From Aerococcus viridans (GTDB lineage: Bacteria; Bacillota; Bacilli; Lactobacillales; Aerococcaceae), in contig NZ_CP014164.1 of the NCBI RefSeq assembly GCF_001543285.1, positions 1,364,001 to 1,428,000 of the forward strand: a stretch of DNA of 64,000 bases. The letters run 5' to 3'. The position numbers and the translations under genes are program-made. This document shows positions 53,112-63,046 of this stretch, in pieces; position 1 is the first letter of the stretch; the number at the start of each line of letters is the position of its first letter. The notes beneath the pieces are model-generated. The model saw only the letters and a list, made by a program, of their open reading frames with translations, was not told the DNA's origin and searched no databases.

Positions 53112-55733
53112 TTAATTTTGGACTAAGGGTGTCACATCAAACTTGATTTCATGATTTTCATCAATTGAGATATTCACTGCATGTTGCTTACTGATCGTAC
53201 CTGCAATGATGGCACGTGCTACTGGTGTTTCCACTTGGTTGGTGATGAAACGACGCAATGGTCGTGCACCAAATTGTGGATCATAAGCAGTGTCACCAAT
53301 CCAGCTCACCAATTCATCACTAAATGTTACAGCAATTTCTTGGCTAGCTAAGCGGTCACTTAATTGTGCTAACATCTTGCGTACGATACCGTCCATATCA
53401 TTGTGTGATAATGGTCTGAATAAAATAGTGTCATCGATACGGTTTAAGAATTCAGGTCTAAAGTGCATTTTTAAAGCACTTTGAACAGCTTCTCTTGCTT
53501 CATCATCGATTTCGCCATTCTCATCAGTACCGTCTAACAAGGCATCTGATCCTAAGTTACTTGTCATAATGATGATGGTATTTTTAAAGTCTACAATCCG
53601 ACCTTGTGAGTCAGTTAGACGACCGTCATCTAAGATTTGTAACAGGATATTGAAGACATCTGGATGGGCTTTTTCAACCTCATCTAGTAAGACCACTGTA
53701 TATGGATTACGACGTACAGCTTCGGTTAATTGGCCACCTTCTTCGTAACCAACATAACCAGGCGCTGCCCCGATTAAACGAGTCACATTGATTTTATCCA
53801 TGTATTCACTCATATCAAGACGGACCATGTTGTTTTCTGAATCAAACATGGCTTCAGCTAAGGCTTTAGCCAGCTCAGTTTTACCAACACCAGTCGGTCC
53901 TAAGAATAAGAATGAACCTAACGGACGGTTTGGATCTTGAACACCGGCACGTGAACGTAATACCGCATTTGTCACGCTATCAACTGCTTCATCTTGACCT
54001 ACCACACGTGTATGTAAGGTGTCATCTAAGTGAAGTAATTTTTCACGTTCCCCTTCGACTAATTTATTCACAGGGATCCCAGTCACTCTTGAAACCACTG
54101 CGGCGATAGAGTCTTCAGTTACAGATTCTTCTACCAAACGGTCAGCACTCTTGTCTGCATGCTCGTGGTAGGCTTTTTCCATATCTGCTAATTCTTGTTC
54201 CAAGGTTGGAATAATCGCATGTTTTAATCTGGCTGCTTCTTCAAGATTGTATTCATTTTCCGCTTGCTCCAAAGCATGTTTGGCATTTTCAATTTCTTGA
54301 CGTTTAGCGTTGATATCAGACATACCGCCTTTTTCAACTTGCCATTGCATGGTTAATTGGTTAGTTCTTTCACGGACCTCGGCTAACTCTTCTTGAAGGT
54401 CAGCTAACCGGCGTTTACTTGCCTCATCTTTTTCTTCTAGTAAGGCTTTTTCCTCAATTTCTAGTTGAATTAAACGACGACGTTCTTGGTCTAACTCTGT
54501 TGGCAATGAGTTCATTTGCACGCGGATTTCAGCACTAGCTTCATCCACCAAATCAAGGGCCTTATCCGGTAAGTACCGGTCAGTGATGTAACGGTCTGAC
54601 AATTCAGCTGCCGCTACTAAAGCTTGGTCATGTATCGTTACTTCATGGTGCAATTCATACCGTTCTTTCAAACCACGTAAGATTGAAATAGTATCTTCAA
54701 CACTTGGTTCTTTGACTAAGACACGTTGGAAACGACGTTCCAAAGCCTTGTCTTTTTCCATGTATTGACGATATTCATCTAAGGTTGTGGCACCAATGCA
54801 GTGCAATTCGCCACGAGCCAACATCGGTTTAAGTAAGTTTCCAGCGTCCATTGACCCTTCAGTCTTACCGGCACCTACAATGTTGTGGATTTCATCGATA
54901 AATAAGATAATCCGGCCGTCTGCCTTTTTCACTTCATTTAAGACTGCTTTCAACCGTTCTTCAAATTCACCCCGGTATTTAGCCCCTGAAATCAAGGCAC
55001 CCATATCTAACGAGAAGACTGTTTTGTCTTTTAAGTTGTCAGGGACATCTTTTTTTACAATACGTTGGGCTAAACCTTCAACGATAGCGGTTTTACCTAC
55101 ACCAGGTTCACCAATTAGGACCGGGTTATTTTTAGATTTACGAGACAAGATACGGACCACATCACGAATTTCTTCATCACGTCCGATGATAGGATCCATT
55201 TTACCTGCTTTAACTTGTTCGACTAAGTCGACGCCATATTTCTCTAAAGCTTCGTAATTTTCTTCTGCTTGTTTACTTGTCACACGATCACCCTGTCTCA
55301 AATCTTCAATTTTTTCTTCTACTGCTTTGGCGGTAATTTGATGTTTTTTAAACCATTTTGCAAGGTCTGTATAAGCGACATCATTCAGTGCCGCTAGCAC
55401 CATTTCGGTGGCTAAGAATTCGTCACCTTGTTTTTCTGCACGCGCTTGGGCTTTTTGAATCAATTCACCCAAACCACGTGATAGCCCTTGGCCATATTGT
55501 ACATTTGTACCTTGGACCACTGGTACCGCATCTAATTCACGGTTTAATTCTTCTGTAAGTTCTGCCATTGGCACATTTAAATCTTCATAAAAGTCATAAG
55601 CAAAGTTTCCAGGTTGCACTAACGCTGTAAACATATGGGGAATACCAATTTCTTGATGTTTACGTGTCATAGCAATTTGTTGGGCATTTGCGATTGCCTC
55701 TTGTAAGGTTGTAGTCATTTCCATGTTTGCCAT
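53112..55733 (-). CDS. clpB: ClpB disaggregase (Hsp100)
   Basis: ATP-driven chaperone that pulls apart protein aggregates with DnaK. The 873-residue protein has the N-terminal Clp domain, first AAA+ module (Walker [14 protein letters not shown], Walker [10 protein letters not shown]), the long middle coiled coil (about 400-530) that sets ClpB apart from ClpA/C, and a second AAA+ module ([24 protein letters not shown]). No ClpP loop is seen. GGAGAG precedes the ATG at 55733. A CtsR site overlaps its promoter, so heat induction is expected. Confidence 0.97.
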   Translation of the reverse strand: MANMEMTTTLQEAIANAQQIAMTRKHQEIGIPHMFTALVQPGNFAYDFYEDLNVPMAELTEELNRELDAVPVVQGTNVQYGQGLSRGLGELIQKAQARAEKQGDEFLATEMVLAALNDVAYTDLAKWFKKHQITAKAVEEKIEDLRQGDRVTSKQAEENYEALEKYGVDLVEQVKAGKMDPIIGRDEEIRDVVRILSRKSKNNPVLIGEPGVGKTAIVEGLAQRIVKKDVPDNLKDKTVFSLDMGALISGAKYRGEFEERLKAVLNEVKKADGRIILFIDEIHNIVGAGKTEGSMDAGNLLKPMLARGELHCIGATTLDEYRQYMEKDKALERRFQRVLVKEPSVEDTISILRGLKERYELHHEVTIHDQALVAAAELSDRYITDRYLPDKALDLVDEASAEIRVQMNSLPTELDQERRRLIQLEIEEKALLEEKDEASKRRLADLQEELAEVRERTNQLTMQWQVEKGGMSDINAKRQEIENAKHALEQAENEYNLEEAARLKHAIIPTLEQELADMEKAYHEHADKSADRLVEESVTEDSIAAVVSRVTGIPVNKLVEGEREKLLHLDDTLHTRVVGQDEAVDSVTNAVLRSRAGVQDPNRPLGSFLFLGPTGVGKTELAKALAEAMFDSENNMVRLDMSEYMDKINVTRLIGAAPGYVGYEEGGQLTEAVRRNPYTVVLLDEVEKAHPDVFNILLQILDDGRLTDSQGRIVDFKNTIIIMTSNLGSDALLDGTDENGEIDDEAREAVQSALKMHFRPEFLNRIDDTILFRPLSHNDMDGIVRKMLAQLSDRLASQEIAVTFSDELVSWIGDTAYDPQFGARPLRRFITNQVETPVARAIIAGTISKQHAVNISIDENHEIKFDVTPLVQN

Positions 55734-55764
55734 TTCACATCTCTCCTTTTCACTTTATGTATAT

Positions 55765-55794
55765 AGTATAGCAAATTGGTCAGGATAGGTCAAA
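55765..55794 (-). promoter_or_regulatory. clpB promoter with CtsR operator
   Basis: TTGACC, 17-base spacer, TATACT on the minus strand. The -35 box lies inside GGTCAGGATAGGTCAAA (plus strand, 55778-55794). That sequence matches the CtsR heptamer repeat (RGTCAAANANRGTCAAA) at 15 of 17 positions. CtsR would therefore block the polymerase until heat shock. Confidence 0.85.
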
Positions 55795-55881
55795 CATTTA
55801 TTAGTGATATTTTTGACTTTTTTAACCATCAGAATCCTTGATATATCAGTATTATATTAAAACTTAACTATAAACATCAAA

Positions 55882-56352
55882 CTAAAGGTCAATATGTGAC
55901 CACTTACTTTCTTTGACCAATTCAATATGGCGCACATCATCCCACAAAATCTTCTGACTACCGATTAAAAAATAGAAATAATTACTCTCCCCATTAAACC
56001 AACCAAAGATACGATCAAGGTAGCGGCCTAAATGATCTTTCAAAGACAATTGAATAGAAACAGGATAGTGGTTTAACCAAGCTTCCTGCAAGACTTGGTC
56101 AACCTCTTCCCTCGTCATCTCTGGCAGTGGAATAGATGCCTTAGCTGCATCTTTATGGTTGGTTTGAATGCCTTTGACCAATTCATCCATGGCATAAGCA
56201 GTAGCCCACTTCATACCAAAGGTCCGGTCTTCGTATTCGTTATAAGGCGTGAAGTGTTTACGGGTCCTTGGGTGTCGTTGCTTTTTCAACCAAGACAGTT
56301 GGGCCCGTCTTCTAGCGTTCGGGAGTTCCCAAGGTTCAAGCCGCTTAGCCAT
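55882..56352 (-). CDS. YolD-like protein paired with the Y-family polymerase
   Basis: A 156-residue cytoplasmic protein. The N-terminal KHFTPYNEYEDRTFGMKWATAYAMDELVK segment (about residues 32-62) and the C-terminal LIGSQKILWDDVRHIELV fit the YolD-like family, whose genes usually lie next to uvrX/umuC-type polymerases. The ATG at 56352 lies inside the end of the polymerase gene, eight bases before its stop codon, after GGTGAGG, so the two are coupled. Its biochemical role is not known. Confidence 0.8.
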   Translation of the reverse strand: MAKRLEPWELPNARRRAQLSWLKKQRHPRTRKHFTPYNEYEDRTFGMKWATAYAMDELVKGIQTNHKDAAKASIPLPEMTREEVDQVLQEAWLNHYPVSIQLSLKDHLGRYLDRIFGWFNGESNYFYFLIGSQKILWDDVRHIELVKESKWSHIDL

Positions 56353-57706
56353 GCGCCTCACCTTCGATACCCGCCATACCACCAGCATGTCCGCCGACCA
56401 AACTAGACCGGTCAATTGCCCGACCGCCAGCTTTAAGAGACGAGGCATAGACCAAACTCTTAAAACCGTATTTCTTACGGATGGTATCTACAATCACATC
56501 TGTTTTCATGTCCGCTACTTGATTATTTTCACTTTCAAATAAATTTAATTGAATTGCTTGATGGTAAACAAGGTTGCCACTGTATAAAGAAATATGCCGG
56601 ATGACTTGGTTTTCATAAAGTAAGGACAGCAGGTACAAGGCCACTTCAGCAATCACCTTACTTTGATTGGTCGGTGTTACCTTGACTTGCTTATGAATAC
56701 CCCTTTTACCACTTGTATCAAAGTAGCCCATAGAATAGCCTAAGCCAAGACCGACGACTTGGGTTTGCGCGCCAGCTCGTCTTAAACGGGTACCAATTTG
56801 GTCAGCCATTTCCTTGACGACGACAGCAATTTCATCCTTATCGGTGTAGTCTCTTGGTAGCACTTGACTGTTGCCAATGGACTTGTCCTTTGTGGTATAA
56901 GGGGTGCCGAGAAAAGACCGGTCCACGCCCCACGAATGGGCATAAAGTTGGGCACCCATGACCCCTAATTTATCTTTTAATACGTAATAAGAAGAATGGG
57001 CGAGGTCATAGACATTATTAATACCCATCCCCTTTAGCCGGCGGGCCATTCGGTGGCCAATACCGCAGACTTCTGTTAAATCAGCAATCTGCCATAGGGT
57101 ATCCGGCACATCCTCATACCGCCATTCAGCAATCATATCGCCCTCCTTTTTCGCGCCAATATCTAAGGCCACTTTGGCTAGAAACGGGTTATCGCCAATG
57201 CCAATCGTGGTATAAATGCCGGTCTGGTCATAGACATCCTTTTGTATTTTCTGAGCCATTTCGTATGCATTATTCACCTTAAATAGGCGAAATGAATCCG
57301 TCACATCTAGGAAACTCTCATCTATTGAAAATACGTGATGGTTGGCTTCGTCCACGTAGCTTTTATAGATCCGATTAATCTCTTGATTCTTCTCCATATA
57401 AAACCGCATACGCGGTTGAGCGATCACCAAATCTTCTGGATAGGGATAAGGTAAATCACGGGCCCGGGTCACGTTGGAAATATTAAAGGCTTTCTTAGCG
57501 GCGGGTGAGCTAGCCAAAATAAGGCCCGAGCCCCTACTCTGACCACCTTTTTCATCATGATAGGACATGACCACTAATTTTGTTGTTAGTGGGTCTAAAT
57601 CACGCGCTACTGCCTCCACCGAAGCATAAAATGACTTACAATCGATACACAAAATATCGCGACTGGGTTCCTTTGAATAGTCAAACGTTACATTATTTGC
57701 AAACAT
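56345..57706 (-). CDS. Y-family DNA polymerase (UmuC/UvrX type)
   Basis: A 453-residue translesion polymerase of the UmuC/UvrX branch, distinct from dinB at 45197. It has ILCIDCKSFYASVEAV (catalytic Asp), FSIDESFLDVTDSF (catalytic Asp-Glu) and the helix-hairpin-helix VCGIGHRMARRL. Such proteins are often carried by phages and plasmids as UvrX or RumB-like factors. AAGGAGG precedes the ATG at 57706. Two LexA boxes upstream make SOS induction likely. It overlaps the YolD-like gene. Confidence 0.92.
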   Translation of the reverse strand: MFANNVTFDYSKEPSRDILCIDCKSFYASVEAVARDLDPLTTKLVVMSYHDEKGGQSRGSGLILASSPAAKKAFNISNVTRARDLPYPYPEDLVIAQPRMRFYMEKNQEINRIYKSYVDEANHHVFSIDESFLDVTDSFRLFKVNNAYEMAQKIQKDVYDQTGIYTTIGIGDNPFLAKVALDIGAKKEGDMIAEWRYEDVPDTLWQIADLTEVCGIGHRMARRLKGMGINNVYDLAHSSYYVLKDKLGVMGAQLYAHSWGVDRSFLGTPYTTKDKSIGNSQVLPRDYTDKDEIAVVVKEMADQIGTRLRRAGAQTQVVGLGLGYSMGYFDTSGKRGIHKQVKVTPTNQSKVIAEVALYLLSLLYENQVIRHISLYSGNLVYHQAIQLNLFESENNQVADMKTDVIVDTIRKKYGFKSLVYASSLKAGGRAIDRSSLVGGHAGGMAGIEGEAHG

Positions 57707-57754
57707 CCTCAGTCCTCCTTAGTTTAGATATTTAATCTTTTATTCCAAAAAAAT

Positions 57755-57792
57755 CGAACGTGTGTTCCTGTCAATAATAGAACGTACGTTCG
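57755..57792 (-). promoter_or_regulatory. Twin LexA (SOS) boxes and -35 element of the polymerase operon
   Basis: Two perfect B. subtilis-type LexA sites, CGAACGTGTGTTCC at 57755-57768 and AGAACGTACGTTCG at 57779-57792. Both fit GAAC-N4-GTTC. TTGACA (minus strand, 57769-57774) lies between them; the matching -10 is weak. LexA bound at both sites would cover the -35 element. Confidence 0.9.
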
Positions 57793-57918
57793 GTAAATAC
57801 AAGTGATTTCAAAGGAAATGTTGAAACAAAAATAAAAAGACCACGATCCGTACGGTCGCAGCCTCCTCAGTTAACTATTTAAATACAATTTTAGTCTTCC
57901 TTTTTTATCTTCTTCGTC

Positions 57919-58410
57919 TTACTCTTCTTCGCGCTCAACTACTAAGTCAATCGCCATTACCACACCTAAAATAATCGGCACCACGTCAGCCGGCACATGG
58001 TCTTCGATATCAATCACAAAAGTATCGCGAATTGAAATCAACTTACGGTCGATACGGGCAATTTGGTCGCCATTTTCATCCGTAATACGGAAATCAAAAT
58101 CAAGAATATTCCCCTTCACATTCCAATCCAATGACGTGACCTTGTAGTTATCTCTAAATAAGGAAACCTTCTTGCGGATTTCAGCTACCTTGTCATTATT
58201 TTCATCATACACATCGACCGTTGGCATCAAATCAATCATTTGCTCTTTCACTTGCGCCACTTCTTTATCCTGAGCTAGGTCAATAATGCGAAATTGTTGG
58301 CCAATTGACAGCCATTTATTCTTGATTTTATAAACAGGATCGCCATCTTCATTCTTCAAATTAAAGTCGCGTTTCAACGATAGTAATTGGTTTTTCATAT
58401 ATAATTTCAC
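57919..58410 (-). CDS. LURP-one-related (YxjI-like) protein
   Basis: A 163-residue protein of the LURP-one/tubby-like beta-barrel family. The repeated pattern of short strands is visible: LLSLKRDFNLKNEDGDPVYKI, VDVYDENNDKVAEIRKK, DFDFRITDENGDQIARIDRK, then a C-terminal helix (VVPIILGVVMAIDLVVE). B. subtilis YxjI is a member; the function is unknown, possibly membrane-phospholipid related. The start is probably the GTG at 58410, with GGGTGAT upstream; the ATG at 58398 is an alternative. It stands alone. Confidence 0.82.
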   Translation of the reverse strand: MKLYMKNQLLSLKRDFNLKNEDGDPVYKIKNKWLSIGQQFRIIDLAQDKEVAQVKEQMIDLMPTVDVYDENNDKVAEIRKKVSLFRDNYKVTSLDWNVKGNILDFDFRITDENGDQIARIDRKLISIRDTFVIDIEDHVPADVVPIILGVVMAIDLVVEREEE

Positions 58411-58550
58411 TATCTTATCACCCTTTCTACTGTTAACTCATCGATCACTATACCCTTATACTAAGAAAAATTCACATGATATCACTCATACTTTAGTCCG
58501 AAATCTAAGGTATAATTAGAAAGAGAATCCATCATCGTAAAGGAGTTATT

Positions 58551-58718
58551 ATGTATTTAACCATTTTCGCTATCTTGCTCGTTGTCGCCGGTTTCGTTAA
58601 CGGGTTTATCTTTTTATTTAAATATCCCAAAGAATTTCAATCGACAAAAATCGTCCATGGTTTCTTAACCCTATCCTTACTTCTTATCGGCCTATATTTA
58701 TTGATAAAAAATGTATAA
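58551..58718 (+). CDS. Small two-helix membrane protein
   Basis: A 55-residue protein that starts MYLTIFAILLVVAGFVNGF and has two membrane helices (about 2-20 and 33-51) with a short charged loop (KYPKEFQSTKIVHG). GGAGTT precedes the ATG at 58551 at good spacing, a TATAAT box lies at 58511-58516 and a terminator follows at once. I do not recognise the family, but these signals make it a real gene. Confidence 0.75.
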   Translation: MYLTIFAILLVVAGFVNGFIFLFKYPKEFQSTKIVHGFLTLSLLLIGLYLLIKNV

Positions 58719-58720
58719 AC

Positions 58721-58766
58721 CAAAAATGCCAACAATTGCAATTTACACAACGGCTGGCATTTTCGG
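58721..58766 (+). terminator. Terminator of the small membrane protein gene
   Basis: Inverted repeat AAAATGCCA / TGGCATTTT with an interrupted inner stem, directly past the stop codon. Confidence 0.65.
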
Positions 58767-58834
58767 TTATAAGTCTTAACTTTTGAATACGAGATAACAA
58801 AAAAGAAAGCTTTTACTGATATGAAACCCTACCG

Positions 58835-59098
58835 TTAAACTGAACAAATAAAAAAGAGAGTTACGCTACCCACAAAAGATGATCCCGATAAGCTGTCGGG
58901 GTCATCTCCATTTAGGATTTCTTTTACTTCTGCGACAGTCTTATCAACGTCATACTCGTAACGTTGTTCCAGTATTTTGTCACTAATAATTAACTCGCCT
59001 TTATTAATATAATCCTGAATTTTCATAATTGTTATTACTGTAGATGTTAAAATCGAATTTGGATCATTTTTCAAATTGGATAAAGTTGTGCGACGCAA
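58835..59098 (-). pseudogene. Doubtful or decayed small reading frame
   Basis: An open frame of 87 codons from a TTG, with an internal ATG at 59023 (MKIQDYINKGELIISDKILE and following). No ribosome site precedes either start. The C-terminal part runs through a hairpin (GATGACCCCGA / TCGGGATCATC, 58877-58907, then T4) that looks like a terminator, so the true gene may have ended earlier or lost its end. The N-terminal segment (RRTTLSNLKNDPNS) weakly resembles a helix-turn-helix. The flanking 59100-59400 contains only other short, unconvincing frames. I treat 58,780-59,400 as a decayed region. Confidence 0.35.
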
Positions 59099-59363
59099 AA
59101 TTTCTCATTTGAGAAACTACACCAACATGAAGTTTCCAAATATAGCTTATTTGTAATTGAAAGTATACAATCTTTCACAATCAGGATAAAAGCCCGATTA
59201 CTCATACCGCCACTCCTTGATTAAGTCCATATAAGAATGTAGTTTTGGAATTTCCATGATACCTACACTGTTTTTACTTGTCATCAATGAAAATATACAA
59301 AAATGTATGTTTAAAAGAACTTTTTTTGTTACAAAAAATGATTTCATCTGAAAATTAAGAAAA

Positions 59364-59417
59364 CGGTTGCAACCAACGTAGAGAAAGATTGAATGCGTTT
59401 TCAATAATAGGTATACT
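59364..59417 (+). promoter_or_regulatory. Promoter of the acetoin reductase gene with cre-like site and palindrome
   Basis: TTGAAT, 17-base spacer, TATACT (59389-59417). TGAATGCGTTTTCA at 59390-59403 matches the catabolite-responsive element TGWNANCGNTNWCA with one mismatch and overlaps the -35 box. A perfect 10-base palindrome GGTTGCAACC lies upstream (59364-59373) and could be a second operator. Confidence 0.65.
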
Positions 59418-59436
59418 TTATTTATAAAGATGTTAA

Positions 59437-60228
<792 letters not shown>

Positions 60229-60251
60229 GCTAAATGATTTGATGAATTTTG

Positions 60252-60284
60252 ATAACACCCTTCGAGAAATCGGGGGTGTTTTTG
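60252..60284 (+). terminator. Terminator of the acetoin reductase gene
   Basis: Inverted repeat AACACCCTTCG / CGGGGGTGTT followed by T5, 24 bases past the stop codon. The following 60285-60525 shows no gene. Confidence 0.85.
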
Positions 60285-60525
60285 TTGAATACACAAATCA
60301 AACGTTTATCTAATCTTGGATCACGTTGATTTAAGATCAATATACATGTATTCCCCGTATGTATATAACTATATTTTTAGGAGATAAATCATAAATAGCT
60401 AGAAGAGAATAATTGATTAAATTCATGTTTTTTTCATTTCATAGTAAAATTTCATTATGACAGTAATGAATAATTAAGGATATTAATTGTCTGACTCAAA
60501 ATTTAGGTTTAAGAAAGGAGTCATA

Positions 60526-60696
60526 ATGGCAAACCAGTTCTATTCCAACAGTCAAAGCTATACTGAAATTGAACAAAATGTATTAGATTATATTGCCAGT
60601 TATCAAACTGATTTAAAAGATTTGAACATACAAAAATTAGCATATGAAACTTTAACTTCAAAATCAACAATTTTTAGATTAACGAAAAAGCTATGA
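60526..60696 (+). CDS. Truncated RpiR/MurR-family regulator, HTH part only
   Basis: A 56-residue frame that covers only the N-terminal helix-turn-helix of RpiR-type sugar regulators (YTEIEQNVLDYIASYQ and TSKSTIFRLTKKL). The SIS sugar-phosphate domain of about 200 residues is missing; a TGA follows directly after the recognition helix, and a strong terminator begins 24 bases later. AAGGAG stands before the ATG at 60526. It is either a remnant of a full regulator or a stand-alone DNA-binding peptide. The clean ribosome site and terminator keep the second option open. Confidence 0.6.
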   Translation: MANQFYSNSQSYTEIEQNVLDYIASYQTDLKDLNIQKLAYETLTSKSTIFRLTKKL

Positions 60697-60718
60697 AAGT
60701 TGCTTGCTCTAGAAGTAA

Positions 60719-60761
60719 AAAATAAGAGAACAGGCATCTTAGCAACCTGTTCTCTTATTTT
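60719..60761 (+). terminator. Terminator after the truncated regulator
   Basis: Near-perfect inverted repeat AAATAAGAGAACAGG / CCTGTTCTCTTATTT, symmetrical so it could also serve the convergent cstR operon. Confidence 0.88.
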
Positions 60762-60837
60762 GTGTTTCCAATATTATACCTTTATATTCATTTAAAATAT
60801 TGTTACACGTTAATGTAGTAATAGTCATAACACATGG

Positions 60838-61098
60838 CTAGCGACTCTTCATTAGTAACTGAATTGCTTGTTGAATACGCTCTTCACCTGTGCTACCATC
60901 TTTAATATTTTCTTGCACACATTCTACTAAATTTTCGGCAACAATTAAACTAATCGCACGATCAATACTAGAGCGAACCGCTGATAATTGAGTCACAATA
61001 TCCACGCAATCTTTTCCTTCTTCCATCATATTCAAAACGCCATGCAATTGACCGTCAGAACGTTTCAAGCGATTCACAATTTTTTTATCGTATTCCAT
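60838..61098 (-). CDS. cstR: CstR-type persulfide-sensing repressor (CsoR family)
   Basis: An 86-residue all-helical repressor. Cys31 (GKDCVDIV) and Cys60 (NLVECV) are both present, and Asn56 stands where copper-binding CsoR has His. This matches the known CstR of S. aureus, which is turned off when persulfides cross-link the two cysteines. The ATG at 61098 overlaps the rhodanese stop codon (TAATG). It is the last gene of an operon with thioredoxin, two rhodaneses and a CoA-disulfide/persulfide reductase. It probably controls its own operon through the sites at 63961-63999. Confidence 0.92.
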   Translation of the reverse strand: MEYDKKIVNRLKRSDGQLHGVLNMMEEGKDCVDIVTQLSAVRSSIDRAISLIVAENLVECVQENIKDGSTGEERIQQAIQLLMKSR

Positions 61099-61394
61099 TA
61101 AACAATTTCTCCGTTCCAAGCAGAAATTCCGCCCATTACATTTATCACGTTGTATCCTTCTTGTGCTAATTGTTGACAAGCCATTGAAGAACGTGCTCCA
61201 GAGTGGCACATTACATAATACTCTTGGCTTTTATCCAATTTATTTTTTTCAGCTGAAAGATTACTTAAAGGAACATGGATTGCGCCGTCCAGGTGACCAT
61301 TTTCCCATTCGTCGATTTCTCTAACGTCTACTAAAGGAAGATTATTTTCTTTCCATTTTTGTTCAAATTCTGACATTGATATTGAATTATACAT
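61098..61394 (-). CDS. Single-domain rhodanese
   Basis: A 98-residue sulfurtransferase. The active loop reads CHSGARS with the catalytic Cys near residue 67, and the fold signatures LVDVREIDEW, HLDGAIHVPL and MGGISAWNGE are present. It probably moves sulfane sulfur between low-molecular-weight persulfides and proteins. Its start and stop codons overlap both neighbours (TAATG at each end), which shows tight operon coupling. Confidence 0.92.
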   Translation of the reverse strand: MYNSISMSEFEQKWKENNLPLVDVREIDEWENGHLDGAIHVPLSNLSAEKNKLDKSQEYYVMCHSGARSSMACQQLAQEGYNVINVMGGISAWNGEIV

Positions 61395-63046
61395 TATTTT
61401 ACCACCTTTTCTGGTTTTACAGTTGAGTAAAGAGCAAATGCGCCATCTAAATTTTTGGCTTGGTAGCCATTTTGTTTCAATATTCTTTCTGCTGCATAGC
61501 TACGCAGTCCACTGTGACAGCTGACAATAATCGGTTGATCTTTGGGCAACTCCGCCATGCGGTCTCGCAAACTATCTAAAGGAATATTGATTGCACCTTT
61601 TAAGCGGCCGTTGGATTTCAGTTCACCTTCATTTCGAACATCTAGCAGTAAATATCCTTCTGCTTGCTTGTCTTCTAATTCATACCATTGAATAGACTCA
61701 CTAATGCCTTCCATAAGATTTAAAGCTACATAACCAGCCATATTAACAGGATCTTTAGCAGAACCAAATGGAGGGGCATAAGTGAACTCTAATTCCGGCA
61801 ACTCCTGTACCGTCATTCCGGCTTTAATAGCTGTAGCAATGATATCAATCCGTTTATCTACACCATCTTCTCCGATGGCTTGAGCACCATAAATTTTACC
61901 TGTGGTCGGATGAAACAATAACTTTAATACAATAGTTTTTGCATTAGGATAATAGCCAGCATGACTTTTTCCTTGAATGTGTATCACTTCGTACGCCTCA
62001 TCAGCTTGTTGCAATTGGCGTTCATTCAAACCAGTCGACGCTGCTGCCATTTTGAACACTCGTACAATCGCTGTCCCTATGCTACCTTTATTTTTACGGT
62101 CTAATCCGCTAATGACATCAGCCACTTGACGGCCTTGTCGGTTAGCTGGCGAAGCCAATGCAATCATTGTGTCTTCTCCGTTGATCTGTTGTTTAACGAC
62201 AATCGCATCCCCCACAGCGTAAATATCTTTTTGACTAGTTTCATATTGGTCATCAACGACTATCCCACCGCGTAAACCTGTTTCGACACCGGCTGTTAAA
62301 GCTACCGTTGTTTCCGGTTTTACACCGACAGACATTAAAGTGATATCACTCTCCAAGCGTTCTCCATTTTCCAATACTACGATTTTACCTTTTTCTTCAA
62401 ATGATTCAGCTGCCAACCCTGTATACAATTTTATACCATTAGCTACTAATTCTTTCGTTATATAAGCTGCCATTTCTTCATCAAAAGGTGGTAGTACATG
62501 TGGTGCTTTCTCCACAATAGTAACTTCTATTCCTCGTTGGGCTAAACTTTCTGCCATTTCTAGCCCGATAAACCCAGCACCTATGACAACTGCTTTTTTA
62601 GAGTTGTGTATATTGATAAAGTTGGCAATCGCATCGACATCAGGAACGGAACGTAAGGTAAATATATTCTCTGCTTCTTCTAATCCCTTTGCTTGTGGAA
62701 TGAATGGTTTTGCTCCTGGGGATAAGATTAATTTATCATACCCCAGCGTGTATGTTTCTTGATCGGTTTTTACGACCACTTCTTTATTATCGGAATCGAT
62801 AGAAATAGCTTCACTATTTGGCCGCACATCTAAATCGAATCTTGCTTGCAACGTTTCTGGCGTTTGAACTAACAAGTCCGTCCGTTCATCAATTTCTCCA
62901 GCGACATAATAAGGCAAACCACAATTAGCAAATGACACATAGGGCCCTTTTTCTAACACGATAATTTCTGCTGTTTCATTCAACCGTCTTAACCTTGTAG
63001 CGGCAGACATTCCGCCTGCTACACCACCTATAATGACTATTCTCAT
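61394..63046 (-). CDS. CoA-disulfide/CoA-persulfide reductase with C-terminal rhodanese
   Basis: A 550-residue flavoprotein. It has an FAD-binding GGVAGGMSAATRLRR, the active Cys42 in ANCGLPYYVAG, the NAD-binding VIGAGFIGLEMAESLA, the dimerisation domain, and a C-terminal rhodanese domain (from about 455) with the active Cys in CHSGLRSY. This fusion is typical of CoA persulfide reductases (CoAPR). It reduces CoA-persulfides or CoA-disulfides and releases sulfide. GGAGG precedes the ATG at 63046, which overlaps the stop of the upstream rhodanese. Confidence 0.94.
   Translation of the reverse strand: MRIVIIGGVAGGMSAATRLRRLNETAEIIVLEKGPYVSFANCGLPYYVAGEIDERTDLLVQTPETLQARFDLDVRPNSEAISIDSDNKEVVVKTDQETYTLGYDKLILSPGAKPFIPQAKGLEEAENIFTLRSVPDVDAIANFINIHNSKKAVVIGAGFIGLEMAESLAQRGIEVTIVEKAPHVLPPFDEEMAAYITKELVANGIKLYTGLAAESFEEKGKIVVLENGERLESDITLMSVGVKPETTVALTAGVETGLRGGIVVDDQYETSQKDIYAVGDAIVVKQQINGEDTMIALASPANRQGRQVADVISGLDRKNKGSIGTAIVRVFKMAAASTGLNERQLQQADEAYEVIHIQGKSHAGYYPNAKTIVLKLLFHPTTGKIYGAQAIGEDGVDKRIDIIATAIKAGMTVQELPELEFTYAPPFGSAKDPVNMAGYVALNLMEGISESIQWYELEDKQAEGYLLLDVRNEGELKSNGRLKGAINIPLDSLRDRMAELPKDQPIIVSCHSGLRSYAAERILKQNGYQAKNLDGAFALYSTVKPEKVVK

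Noticed and set aside
54787..55257. Long plus-strand open frame of 156 codons opposite clpB
   Set aside because: It lies fully inside the conserved AAA+ region of clpB on the other strand; the sequence shows no own motifs or ribosome site.
59198..59404. Minus-strand open frame of 68 codons before the acetoin reductase gene
   Set aside because: It overlaps the reductase promoter and cre-like site, has no ribosome site and an unnatural, Phe/Cys-rich composition.
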